This document shows, piece after piece, positions 25,301 to 32,122 of a stretch of DNA of 37,989 nt (its first letter is position 1; the number at the start of each line of letters is the position of its first letter). A program made the position numbers and the translations under genes. The DNA lies in contig CAAFZT010000023.1 of assembly GCA_900767605.1 (NCBI GenBank), positions 1-37,989 of the forward strand. The letters run 5' to 3'. Below the pieces are notes generated by a model, which did no database searches, was not told the origin of the DNA, and saw only the letters and a list, made by a program, of their open reading frames with translations. The DNA comes from Bacilli bacterium. GTDB lineage: Bacteria; Bacillota_I; Bacilli_A; RFN20; CAG-826.

Positions 25301-26583
25301 AACCTCTTCAGCCAATCTCCGATTTCCTCGTATTCGTTGACCCAGATGACGATGAGGTCAAAGGTGAAGAAATAAGAGGAGATGATGTTAAACACGCTGG
25401 GAGAATATCCCTTTTGGCGTTTCATGAAGATGAAATTGAACTTCAAATAGTTTTGGCCAAGTTCCAAAAGGCGTTTCATATCGGGGTCGGTCAAAGAGAT
25501 TCCGATAAAGAAGCAGACGTTAAATTTAAAGTCGTGCAGTTGTTTGGCGATGTTCCAGGAATAGGGGTTGTTATAGAGGTAATAATAGTCGGATTCGTTG
25601 AAGATGAGCGAGTCCGTGAATTTTTCCTGATCGTATTTGCCATAAGGCAATAAGCCATGAACGTGGTAAATCGTCGCGATGGCGTTTTTGACCGTGAAGG
25701 AATTGTCGTCGTAGATGGTGCTATAAAGCAAATCCCTTTTGCGGAGAAGGTATTCCAAATTCGTGTCGTAATTGTAGGTGATGACGGAAGTCCCAGGGTG
25801 GGCTTGGAGAAAGTCCACGCACCGATAAAGGGTGGAATCGGGATCGTTAAACGATTTGGCTTCTTCGAATTCATAAAGCTCATGGGCGAGTTCTTTATAG
25901 ATGTTGAAACCCTTTTGCTGCATGAGGGAAGGAGAGGTTAAAACCTCTTCCCCAATGTAATGTTTCACTTCTTCCTTGGAAGTGGTTTCCCCAGCATAGA
26001 ACTTGAGATTGAGGGAATTGAGCAATTCCATCCAGTCTTTCGCCCCATAATCCTTGTTGATGCCGGCCCCCATCACTAAATCGGTGGGGAGTTTAGTCGA
26101 ATAGAAGCGCATGAGCCAAAGCAAGAAACTATCCGCGGATTCGTTACGGTGTTCTCCGGATTCTAGAACCGACAAGAGGTCCTGCCCTTTTTCGTGCTTG
26201 GGGGATTCGATTAAAACACGTTGGCCTTCGACAAACCCCACGGCTTTGAAATGGTCGCCGTCAAAATAGATATTCACGGAGGCGGTAGGGGCATAGGCGT
26301 CGTCTTTAACGTTTTTGACTTTGATGATGTTGACGTTCCCCATGACGTCCATTTCTTCGAGGTTTACGCGAAATAAGGAGGAATAAATGTGAATCGTGTA
26401 TTTATGGATGTGTTCCTTTTTCGACTTAACGATGGCTTTGAAGTTACAGGTGGGGTCAAAGTGAAAACCAAAACTCCTTAGGGTGATGCTTTCGTAATGT
26501 ACCCCTGTTTGGTAGTAGAGATACAACAATAGAATGAGGGATTTCTTTTGGAATAAATATTGGTCGCGGGAATTCTTATCCAT
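25297..26583 (-). CDS. SIR2-like domain protein with unassigned N-terminal domain
   Basis: The C-terminal two-thirds resemble the SIR2_2 type of NAD-binding domain. Visible motifs are LVMGAGINKDYGAKDWMELL (residues 169-188, the glycine-rich NAD motif, with Asn where many relatives have Ser), TYNYDTNLEYLL (269-280, with the likely catalytic Asn 271), YHVHG (306-310, with the likely catalytic His 309) and FFIGISLTDPDMKRLL (358-373). Such domains act as NAD hydrolases in several anti-phage systems (Thoeris ThsA, DSR), and also occur in proteins without known activity. Residues 1-165 are an unassigned domain. There is no signal peptide. The gene leads a minus-strand operon and overlaps the first RDD gene by 4 bases. 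Its promoter is leaderless. A defence role is inference only. Confidence 0.75.
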   Translation of the reverse strand: MDKNSRDQYLFQKKSLILLLYLYYQTGVHYESITLRSFGFHFDPTCNFKAIVKSKKEHIHKYTIHIYSSLFRVNLEEMDVMGNVNIIKVKNVKDDAYAPTASVNIYFDGDHFKAVGFVEGQRVLIESPKHEKGQDLLSVLESGEHRNESADSFLLWLMRFYSTKLPTDLVMGAGINKDYGAKDWMELLNSLNLKFYAGETTSKEEVKHYIGEEVLTSPSLMQQKGFNIYKELAHELYEFEEAKSFNDPDSTLYRCVDFLQAHPGTSVITYNYDTNLEYLLRKRDLLYSTIYDDNSFTVKNAIATIYHVHGLLPYGKYDQEKFTDSLIFNESDYYYLYNNPYSWNIAKQLHDFKFNVCFFIGISLTDPDMKRLLELGQNYLKFNFIFMKRQKGYSPSVFNIISSYFFTFDLIVIWVNEYEEIGDWLKRL

Positions 26584-26590
26584 GACGCAT

Positions 26591-26620
26591 ATCGTAGTCG
26601 AATGCGCGCGCGAATGTCAA
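26591..26620 (-). promoter_or_regulatory. Promoter of the SIR2-like operon, leaderless type
   Basis: On the minus strand: consensus TTGACA (26615-26620), an 18-bp spacer containing an alternating GC tract, and TACGAT (26591-26596). Seven bases separate it from ATG 26583, with no ribosome site between them. Confidence 0.65.
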
Positions 26621-26691
26621 AAGAAGGGAATCGGAAACCGCTTCACCCCAACTCCCCGATTTCGTTTTGCTTAAAGAACGAAAAAATGCTA

Positions 26692-26720
26692 TTGAAGAGG
26701 AGGGTGAAGCGCGGTAAAAT
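26692..26720 (+). promoter_or_regulatory. tRNA-Lys promoter
   Basis: TTGAAG (26692-26697), a 17-bp spacer and TAAAAT (26715-26720) predict a start near 26727, about 20 bases before the mature tRNA end. Confidence 0.7.
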
Positions 26721-26726
26721 ACACGG

Positions 26727-26742
26727 GCTTTCTTGAGAAAGC
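26727..26742 (+). other. Hairpin in the tRNA 5' leader
   Basis: GCTTTC-TTGA-GAAAGC is a perfect 6-bp stem with a 4-base loop. It starts at the predicted transcript start and ends 4 bases before the mature tRNA. It may protect or present the leader for RNase P, or be incidental. Confidence 0.5.
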
Positions 26743-26746
26743 ATGT

Positions 26747-26822
<76 letters not shown>

Positions 26823-26835
26823 AATAAAACCATTG

Positions 26836-26864
26836 ACCTCCGAAAATCGGAGGTTTTCTTTTTT
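26836..26864 (+). terminator. Terminator after tRNA-Lys
   Basis: ACCTCCGA (26836-26843) pairs perfectly with TCGGAGGT (26847-26854) around a 3-base loop and is followed by a T-rich tract to 26864. Confidence 0.9.
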
Positions 26865-26882
26865 AGACGTTATGGGAAAACT

Positions 26883-26945
26883 TTCGAATTTTGCAAAAAA
26901 TGCAATTTTCGAAATGTAAAAAATGCAAAATTTACAATTTTCGAA
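26883..26945. repeat. AT-rich region with three TTCGAA arms
   Basis: TTCGAA occurs at 26883-26888, 26908-26913 and 26940-26945, separated by A/T-rich blocks with repeated AAAAAATGCAA and CAATTTTCGAA. The arms can pair as alternative imperfect hairpins. The region lies between the tRNA terminator and the AAA ATPase gene. No gene is seen in 26865-27145. Confidence 0.5.
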
Positions 26946-27036
26946 GATTTTAAAAAAATTCCCGTTAAAACGGCTTCGTAGACTGACCGCCCGGTGTCTT
27001 GATCCGCTCATCTTTTTAAGCCTGCAAACATACATG

Positions 27037-27090
27037 AATATACATAAACATACATTAAAAATTTAAATATACATAAACATACATAAAAAT
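27037..27090 (+). repeat. Tandem direct repeat upstream of the AAA ATPase gene
   Basis: AATATACATAAACATACAT followed by (T)AAAAAT occurs at 27037-27062 and again at 27066-27090, differing by a single base insertion. Shorter ATACAT copies flank both. The repeats end about 20 bases before the -10 box of the downstream gene, so they may be binding sites for a regulator, possibly the ATPase itself. Confidence 0.6.
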
Positions 27091-27112
27091 ACATAGACTT
27101 ATTGATTTTGCG

Positions 27113-27121
27113 TGGTACTAT
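27113..27121 (+). promoter_or_regulatory. Extended -10 promoter of the AAA ATPase gene
   Basis: TG-G-TACTAT is an extended -10 element with no good -35 box. GCGAGG precedes ATG 27146 by 7 bases, so this transcript has a short ribosome-bound leader. Confidence 0.5.
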
Positions 27122-27145
27122 GTTTGCTGAAAGCGAGGCCATTTT

Positions 27146-28195
27146 ATGAAACAAAATCCGTTTAACGTTCTTTATGGAATGATTCCTAATAGTTTAATTC
27201 GACGAAACGATGCTTATGACCAAATATTAAATTCTTTCCTTGATGTGGGGACCATCGCGATGTCTTACATGATCTTGGGCATTCGAGGATCAGGGAAAAC
27301 GGTTCTTATGCGCAGCGTTGCCAAAGAATTAAAGCAAAAGGAAGATTGGGTCGTTATCGACCTTAATCCTCAAGGCGATTTTGTTTCACCGTTGGCCGAG
27401 GGTTTGTTCCTAGCCACGAAAAAACTTCGGATAAACCTAGGCTTATCCATTGATTTAGGAATCCCCCATATCACGTTTCATCTTGAAACGAATTCCACCA
27501 CGCTTTCTTCCGAAATGGCGATTCGCAGAATGCTGGATGGCCTAAAAAAGAAGGGAAAACGGGTCTTGGTCACCATCGACGAAATTCACGCGACGGAAAA
27601 GCTGAACTATTTTACGAATTTTTACCAGTCTTTGATTGGCGATGAATCCCCCGTTTTTCTGTTAATGACTGGTCTGATTGAGAACGTCGACTCTCTTATT
27701 AGTGGCAAATCCACCTCTTTTCTTGCACGTTCCCCGAAAGTGTATTTGAACCCTCTTGACCTCCCTTCCATTTCTAGGAGCTACCAAAAGGAGCTAAATA
27801 TCTCTGGCAACGACGCGGACGAGTTGGCCAAATTAACGAATGGCTACGCTTTCGCTTATCAAGTAATCGGGAACCTTTGCTTTGCAAGCGGCGAATGTCG
27901 TGTGACACCAGAATTATTGGACAAATTAGATACTTATCTAGCCGAAAATGGATATGGGGTTATTTGGAATGGCATGACGCAAAAGGAAAAGGATTTATGT
28001 GTCACTATTTCTGAGTGTCCAACCAAGGAAACCTCCGCGATTCGCGAAGCATCGGGAATGTCTCTCAATAATTTTAATAATTACCGCCTTCAAATGATTC
28101 GCAAAGGGTATCTCGTATCTGTGGGTTATGGGAAAATCGAATTTGCTTTACCAAGGTTTAAGGAATACGTTACGCATGTCAGAAATTTCTTCTGA
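27146..28195 (+). CDS. AAA/STAND-type ATP-binding protein with winged-helix C-terminus
   Basis: This is a 349-aa cytoplasmic P-loop ATPase. Walker A is GIRGSGKT (45-52), Walker B VLVTIDE (140-146), and a sensor-like strand is FLLMTGL (171-177). The C-terminal 90 residues (YGVIWNGMTQKEKDLCVTISECPTKETSAIREASGMSLNNFNNYRLQMIRKGYLV) look like a winged helix. Relatives with the start 'NPF.L.FG..P…' and the GxRGSGKT loop are frequent single genes in gut Firmicutes and are annotated only as ATP-binding proteins. Here it stands alone after tRNA-Lys, behind AT-rich repeats. It has a lower GC content than the neighbouring sugar genes. DNA binding is plausible; the function is unknown. Confidence 0.75.
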   Translation: MKQNPFNVLYGMIPNSLIRRNDAYDQILNSFLDVGTIAMSYMILGIRGSGKTVLMRSVAKELKQKEDWVVIDLNPQGDFVSPLAEGLFLATKKLRINLGLSIDLGIPHITFHLETNSTTLSSEMAIRRMLDGLKKKGKRVLVTIDEIHATEKLNYFTNFYQSLIGDESPVFLLMTGLIENVDSLISGKSTSFLARSPKVYLNPLDLPSISRSYQKELNISGNDADELAKLTNGYAFAYQVIGNLCFASGECRVTPELLDKLDTYLAENGYGVIWNGMTQKEKDLCVTISECPTKETSAIREASGMSLNNFNNYRLQMIRKGYLVSVGYGKIEFALPRFKEYVTHVRNFF

Positions 28196-28244
28196 TGAAT
28201 AAATGCGACATTTGATTCAACGTGATTTCGGTTAAATAAGAACA

Positions 28245-28273
28245 ACAAAAAACCGAACCTTTTCGGTCCGGTT
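28245..28273 (-). terminator. Terminator of the SHOCT membrane protein gene
   Basis: On the minus strand AACCGGACC pairs with GGTTCGGTT, with one wobble pair and a GAAAA-type loop, and is followed by TTTTTTGTTGTT. It is a clear rho-independent terminator. Confidence 0.85.
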
Positions 28274-28283
28274 AGCCTCTATG

Positions 28284-29030
28284 TTATTGATGTTTTGAGA
28301 GGAGTTCGTGTTTCTTTTGATTGAATTCCTCTTGGGTAAGAATGCCCATGTCGAGCAATTCTTTGAGTTTGGTTAAGGCTTCGTAATCCGCTTCGGTTAG
28401 AGGGGATGGTTCCGGCTGACTGGATACGTTAGTTTGCTCGGCGATAGGCGTCCCTGCTTTCTCCTTGGCCATGGAGCTTGCAACGATAAAGAAAATCGTT
28501 GCAGCGGTTAGAAGCAGGAACAATAGGCCATAGATGACCCGCTCCTTGGCGAGATTCCAAGTCGCAAGGGTAAAAGCCCATATGGCGTCGAAACTGCCGG
28601 CGATGATAAGCAAAACCTTGCTCACCTTCTTTCCTAAGGTGCTGCAGCAGACGATTCCAAGAACCAAATTGGTGAGGCCGACGAGGCAATTCAGGGGGGC
28701 GAAGTTTCCAATGTTGAAGACGATGGGGCTTACAAAATGCCATCCTCCGGTGGCAATGAGGAAGATGGAATAAAACAATTTAGCTAGCATTCCACCTTCG
28801 TCTTTATTCTTGCAACGGACCAAAAGAATGAGGGACGTGATACCTAATCCGACGTAAATGGCAAATTCGAGCATCAAGAATACCGGGTATCCCGCGACGT
28901 AAGAAGTGACGTCGGAAACTAAAACAATGAAGGTGACGAGTTGCCATAAGCCATAGGCAAAGCAGGCGACGGATGCCGCGATGAAAGAGGTTAAGAACAG
29001 CCAACGAGGCAACAAGAGTTTTTTATCCAT
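28284..29030 (-). CDS. Multi-pass membrane protein with C-terminal SHOCT domain
   Basis: This 248-aa protein has about six hydrophobic segments (roughly 10-38, 48-72, 83-104, 112-130, 138-158, 165-186). A Pro/Ser/Thr linker follows, then the short helical SHOCT motif KLKELLDMGILTQEEFNQKKHELL (221-244). SHOCT motifs are small C-terminal helices found on many unrelated proteins and thought to aid oligomerisation. The gene has its own promoter and terminator and is not tied to the sugar genes upstream. The start ATG 29030 has AAGGAGG. The function is unknown. Confidence 0.75.
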   Translation of the reverse strand: MDKKLLLPRWLFLTSFIAASVACFAYGLWQLVTFIVLVSDVTSYVAGYPVFLMLEFAIYVGLGITSLILLVRCKNKDEGGMLAKLFYSIFLIATGGWHFVSPIVFNIGNFAPLNCLVGLTNLVLGIVCCSTLGKKVSKVLLIIAGSFDAIWAFTLATWNLAKERVIYGLLFLLLTAATIFFIVASSMAKEKAGTPIAEQTNVSSQPEPSPLTEADYEALTKLKELLDMGILTQEEFNQKKHELLSKHQ

Positions 29031-29052
29031 ATTCGCGTTCCTCCTTGAAAAA

Positions 29053-29080
29053 AGAATACACGCTTAAAAGAAACGCGCAA
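29053..29080 (-). promoter_or_regulatory. Promoter of the SHOCT membrane protein gene
   Basis: On the minus strand: TTGCGC (29075-29080), a 16-bp spacer and TATTCT (29053-29058), then AAGGAGG before ATG 29030. Confidence 0.6.
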
Positions 29081-29094
29081 TAGAACTTTGTCGA

Positions 29095-30132
29095 TTATTT
29101 GCGGTGCTTGTCCCAAAAATCCATGTAGAGATTCCAGTCGCGCTCGTCTAAATCATGCTCACCAAAAAGGTGGTGATGGGCGATGCAGCCTTTTTGGTAG
29201 ACAAACTCGCGTTGGACATCAAAATCCTCCGTAGGTTCAAAACCTTTTAACCCCTGCTCTTCATAGGCTTTCGAGACTTTTTGCAGGGTTTCGAATTCCC
29301 CAACGGGGTCGGCCCATAGATCTTCGGATTTGGAAGAGGTGTAAAGCAAGCGCGGGGCGATAAGGGAGAGGAATTCGCTTTGGTCGTGTTCCCGTTTCTC
29401 TTTAGCGTATTTTCTAAAAGCGGGCGCGAACCAAAAGGGGAAGGCTTTCGTGATCACTTGAATCGTTTCGGCCCCTTTGTGGTAATTGGATTCTTCCGCG
29501 TCCCCCGCACATCCGGCGCAACTAGAGCAAACGAGGTCGATACGGTCGTCGATTACCCCGGCTAAAAGACTGGTTTTGCCACCGCGAGAATGGCCGACGG
29601 TTGCAAGGGGCAGATCCTTGGTGAGGGGGTCTTGCTTTAGATAGTCGATGATGAGACTGAACCCCTTTGTCCAAAATAGAAGCGTTCCATAGGAATGGGG
29701 GTCTTCGTGGTTAATATCGGGAAAGAGGGAATTCATGCCAAAACGGAACCCAACTTTATCTTCGGCGACTTCCGCGGTAAGGAATGCGCAGCAGGCATAG
29801 CCTCTTTTTAGAATGGCTTCCATGGGATAAAAAGAACTTTTGAGGTCGCGGTTCGGATCGATTTCCTTTTTGCTAATTTGACCAACGGGGCGGTTGCAAA
29901 GAAAAATGAAGACGCCTTTTGGCTTGGAAGGCACGAACAAATCAAATCCAAAGGAGGTGTAACGTCCCTTTCTTTCTAAGTGGCAACGCAAATCCTTTCG
30001 ATGGGCTTTTAAGGCATCGGGGAATTCGTCTACCACCTCGTAATAAACGTGTACGTCGTCAAAAGAAGGGAGGACGCCATATTCTTCGTTCAAAAAATAG
30101 GAAAGAAGTTCGCTTCGTTTTTCTTCGTTCAT
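29095..30132 (-). CDS. CE15-like carbohydrate esterase (alpha/beta hydrolase)
   Basis: This 345-aa hydrolase resembles bacterial glucuronoyl esterase-like (CE15) and related acyl esterases. The nucleophile is S182 in GHSRGGKTSLLAG, whose Arg after the Ser is typical of CE15. The acid is probably in SEDLWADPVGEF (near D275), and the histidine is in CIAHHHLFGEHD (319-321). No signal peptide is present, so it should act in the cytoplasm on imported, esterified oligosaccharides, unlike secreted plant-wall CE15 enzymes. It overlaps the upstream GH130-like gene by 4 bases (ATGA) and so is made with it. The exact ester cleaved is not determined. Confidence 0.7.
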   Translation of the reverse strand: MNEEKRSELLSYFLNEEYGVLPSFDDVHVYYEVVDEFPDALKAHRKDLRCHLERKGRYTSFGFDLFVPSKPKGVFIFLCNRPVGQISKKEIDPNRDLKSSFYPMEAILKRGYACCAFLTAEVAEDKVGFRFGMNSLFPDINHEDPHSYGTLLFWTKGFSLIIDYLKQDPLTKDLPLATVGHSRGGKTSLLAGVIDDRIDLVCSSCAGCAGDAEESNYHKGAETIQVITKAFPFWFAPAFRKYAKEKREHDQSEFLSLIAPRLLYTSSKSEDLWADPVGEFETLQKVSKAYEEQGLKGFEPTEDFDVQREFVYQKGCIAHHHLFGEHDLDERDWNLYMDFWDKHRK

Positions 30133-31082
30133 GGTTCAGCGCGCTCCTTGATGTAAGAAATGAGAATATCAATGGTGGAAAAAGCAAGGGATGTCACCGT
30201 ATCGGCGCAGCCATAATAAAGAGCGATTCGCCCGGTTGGCTCGTCCACGAGTGCGCTGCAGGGGAAACAGACGTTGGGGACGAATCCGGCGGTTTCATAA
30301 GGGGCCTCGGGGGTCAAAAGGTAATCCTTGCTCCGATAAAGCACCTTGGTGGGGTCCTTTAAATCCAAGAGGGCACCGCCTATGGAATAAAGAAGGCCGT
30401 TGCAGGTATCGATGACTCCATGATAAATCAATAGCCATCCTTCTTTGGTTTTGATGGGATTGCACCCTGCGCCGATTTTGAATTTTCCCCAGCCAAAATG
30501 GGTTTTGGGCAGGAACAAAGAATAGTCTCCCCAGTGATGTAAATCCTGAGAACGGCAGCAGTAGATGTTGCCGTCGGTTCCATCGGTTGGACGATAAAGG
30601 GCGAGGTATTGACCATCAAATTTCTCAGGGAAAAGGACGCCGTTTCTTGAATTGGGAGGGAAGGGGTGGTTCATTTTGGTGAAATGGATGAAGTCTTCCG
30701 TATAACCAATGTTAATCGCGGGACTGTCGTTAAGGTCATCGCACCACAGGATGTAATATTTCCCCTCCATTTCGATTAGTCGGGGGTCATACCCATAGGC
30801 GGCATCATCTTTCCGACCATCTTCGTAAGTGAATCGGATCGGAGTTTCTTCGATTTCGAAGTGAATCCCATCGATGCTTCGGCCTAAGAACAAATGGGGA
30901 ATAGAATCTCTTTTCTCTGCGCGAAATACGCCGATATAGCCATCGCCATAAGGAAGAAGGGCGGAATTAAAAACGCGGGCCAAGGAACCGTGGTTTCTCC
31001 CGATGACGGGATTGTTGGGGTAACGCCAAAAGGGTTCGCTATTTGAAGCGGGGCGTTCTACAAAAGGGAAGGGTGCTTTCAT
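30129..31082 (-). CDS. GH130-like glycoside phosphorylase
   Basis: This 317-aa protein fits the five-bladed beta-propeller GH130 family, whose members phosphorolyse beta-mannosides (mannooligosaccharide or mannosyl-glucose phosphorylases). Visible features are YPNNPVIGRN near the N-terminus, GYDPRLIEMEGKYYILWC (97-114, where the family's catalytic Asp lies in the DPR motif), NGVLFPEKFDGQYLALYRP (147-165) and KIGAGCNPIKTKEGWLLIYHGV (202-223). There is no signal peptide, so it is cytoplasmic. It is translationally coupled to the esterase gene and downstream of an AraC regulator. The substrate within the family cannot be fixed from sequence alone, and a few GH130 members are hydrolases instead. 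Confidence 0.8.
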   Translation of the reverse strand: MKAPFPFVERPASNSEPFWRYPNNPVIGRNHGSLARVFNSALLPYGDGYIGVFRAEKRDSIPHLFLGRSIDGIHFEIEETPIRFTYEDGRKDDAAYGYDPRLIEMEGKYYILWCDDLNDSPAINIGYTEDFIHFTKMNHPFPPNSRNGVLFPEKFDGQYLALYRPTDGTDGNIYCCRSQDLHHWGDYSLFLPKTHFGWGKFKIGAGCNPIKTKEGWLLIYHGVIDTCNGLLYSIGGALLDLKDPTKVLYRSKDYLLTPEAPYETAGFVPNVCFPCSALVDEPTGRIALYYGCADTVTSLAFSTIDILISYIKERAEP

Positions 31083-31107
31083 TACATCGTCTCCAAAACT
31101 TTATTTC

Positions 31108-31113
31108 ATTATA
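31108..31113 (-). promoter_or_regulatory. -10 box of the GH130/esterase operon
   Basis: On the minus strand this is a perfect TATAAT, about 25 bases before ATG 31082, with TTGGAG as ribosome site. The -35 region is poor, which fits activation by the AraC-type regulator encoded just upstream. Confidence 0.6.
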
Positions 31114-31135
31114 AGAAAAGTGGAATGACGAATTT

Positions 31136-31996
31136 TTACTTGTTGTCTAATGGAGGAAGGATGTCTCTTTTCCCTCGATATTCCATCGGGGTTTTGCCGG
31201 TGATTTTAGCAAAAGTGCGGTAGAAGACGCTTTTATTGGAGAATCCGCAGGCCGAGGCGATGGCTTTGATCGAAAGCTCGGTGTCCGTTAATAGGCCGAT
31301 GGCTTTTTCCACGCGTTTATTGGAGACGTATTCGACCAAAGAAATCTTGAATTTGCTTTTGAATAAGCGAGAGAAATACGAGGGGTTATAGAAGCATTTT
31401 TTGGCCAAAGCTTCGAGGGAGAGGTCGCTATCGAGGTTATCGCTGATATAGTCGGCCAATTCATTCCACGCGTTGGTTTCGGGCTCATCTGGCAACGAAG
31501 TCTTCCTCAAAATCATTGTGATGAGAATGTTCATATAGGATTCGTTGATGACTTCGAATCGCGGAAGGTGTTTGCTTTGCTCTTCGGCAATGGCGTCTAG
31601 GATATTTTTGACGATCCGCTGCTCGTGAACGTTAAAAGAAACAAGCCCTTCGTTGGTTTCTTTGGAGATTTCGTTGAAGGTGGATAACGAGAGCAAGCTG
31701 AACGCGTTCTCTGGGGTGATGATCTTCTCTAGAATTTCGGGATAAAAGGAAATGTTGTAATAGGTGGAGGGGCACAGGGGTTTGAAGGAATGGACGCTAT
31801 TGTAATTCAAAAATAGCAAATCCCCTTTTTTGGCGTGGAATTCTTTGCCGTTGACAATGTGGTCGATTATTCCGGAGTCAATATAGACGATTTCTACAAA
31901 GTCGTGGGTGTGTTTGGCTTCCGGATAGGCCTTCCCATAGAAAATGTGCAGGTTTGGTTCCTGCTGCCGATATTCTTTGGATGAATAAACGCGCAT
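31136..31996 (-). CDS. AraC-family transcriptional regulator
   Basis: This 286-aa regulator has a cupin-type sensor half (YGKAYPEAKHTHDFVEIVYIDSG…KKGDLLFLNYNSVHSF, residues 20-70), which probably senses a sugar. The C-terminal AraC DNA-binding half is at 180-275: helix-turn-helix 1 near LSLEALAKKCFYNPSYFSRLFK (193-213) and helix-turn-helix 2 near LSIKAIASACGFSNKSVFYRTFAKITGKTPMEYR (241-274). The gene precedes the GH130/esterase operon in the same direction with a 53-base gap, and lies back to back with the RDD/transporter cassette starting at 32123, so it could control both. The ribosome site GAGGAGGG is strong. Confidence 0.9.
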   Translation of the reverse strand: MRVYSSKEYRQQEPNLHIFYGKAYPEAKHTHDFVEIVYIDSGIIDHIVNGKEFHAKKGDLLFLNYNSVHSFKPLCPSTYYNISFYPEILEKIITPENAFSLLSLSTFNEISKETNEGLVSFNVHEQRIVKNILDAIAEEQSKHLPRFEVINESYMNILITMILRKTSLPDEPETNAWNELADYISDNLDSDLSLEALAKKCFYNPSYFSRLFKSKFKISLVEYVSNKRVEKAIGLLTDTELSIKAIASACGFSNKSVFYRTFAKITGKTPMEYRGKRDILPPLDNK

Positions 31997-32031
31997 AGCG
32001 GTGCCCTCCTCGTTTGGAATGGAACTTTGTT

Positions 32032-32040
32032 ATTGTAACA
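32032..32040 (-). promoter_or_regulatory. Extended -10 promoter of the AraC-type regulator
   Basis: On the minus strand TG-T-TACAAT is an extended -10 box, with GAGGAGGG downstream before ATG 31996. It shares the 126-base divergent gap with the promoter at 32088-32115. Confidence 0.5.
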
Positions 32041-32087
32041 CGCATCGAAAAAGGGTCGAAGAACGTGCGTTATAAATTGCGTCCTCC

Positions 32088-32115
32088 TTGTCCAAGAGAC
32101 AAAAAAACGTAAACT
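32088..32115 (+). promoter_or_regulatory. Promoter of the second RDD cassette, leaderless type
   Basis: TTGTCC (32088-32093), a 16-bp spacer and TAAACT (32110-32115) are followed after 7 bases by GTG 32123. There is no ribosome-binding sequence in the gap. Confidence 0.5.
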
Positions 32116-32122
32116 TAAGCCT

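Noticed and set aside
27001..27121. Possible CRISPR-like array in the ATACAT repeats
   Set aside because: Only two adjacent 25-base copies without unique spacers of proper length, and no cas genes in the window.
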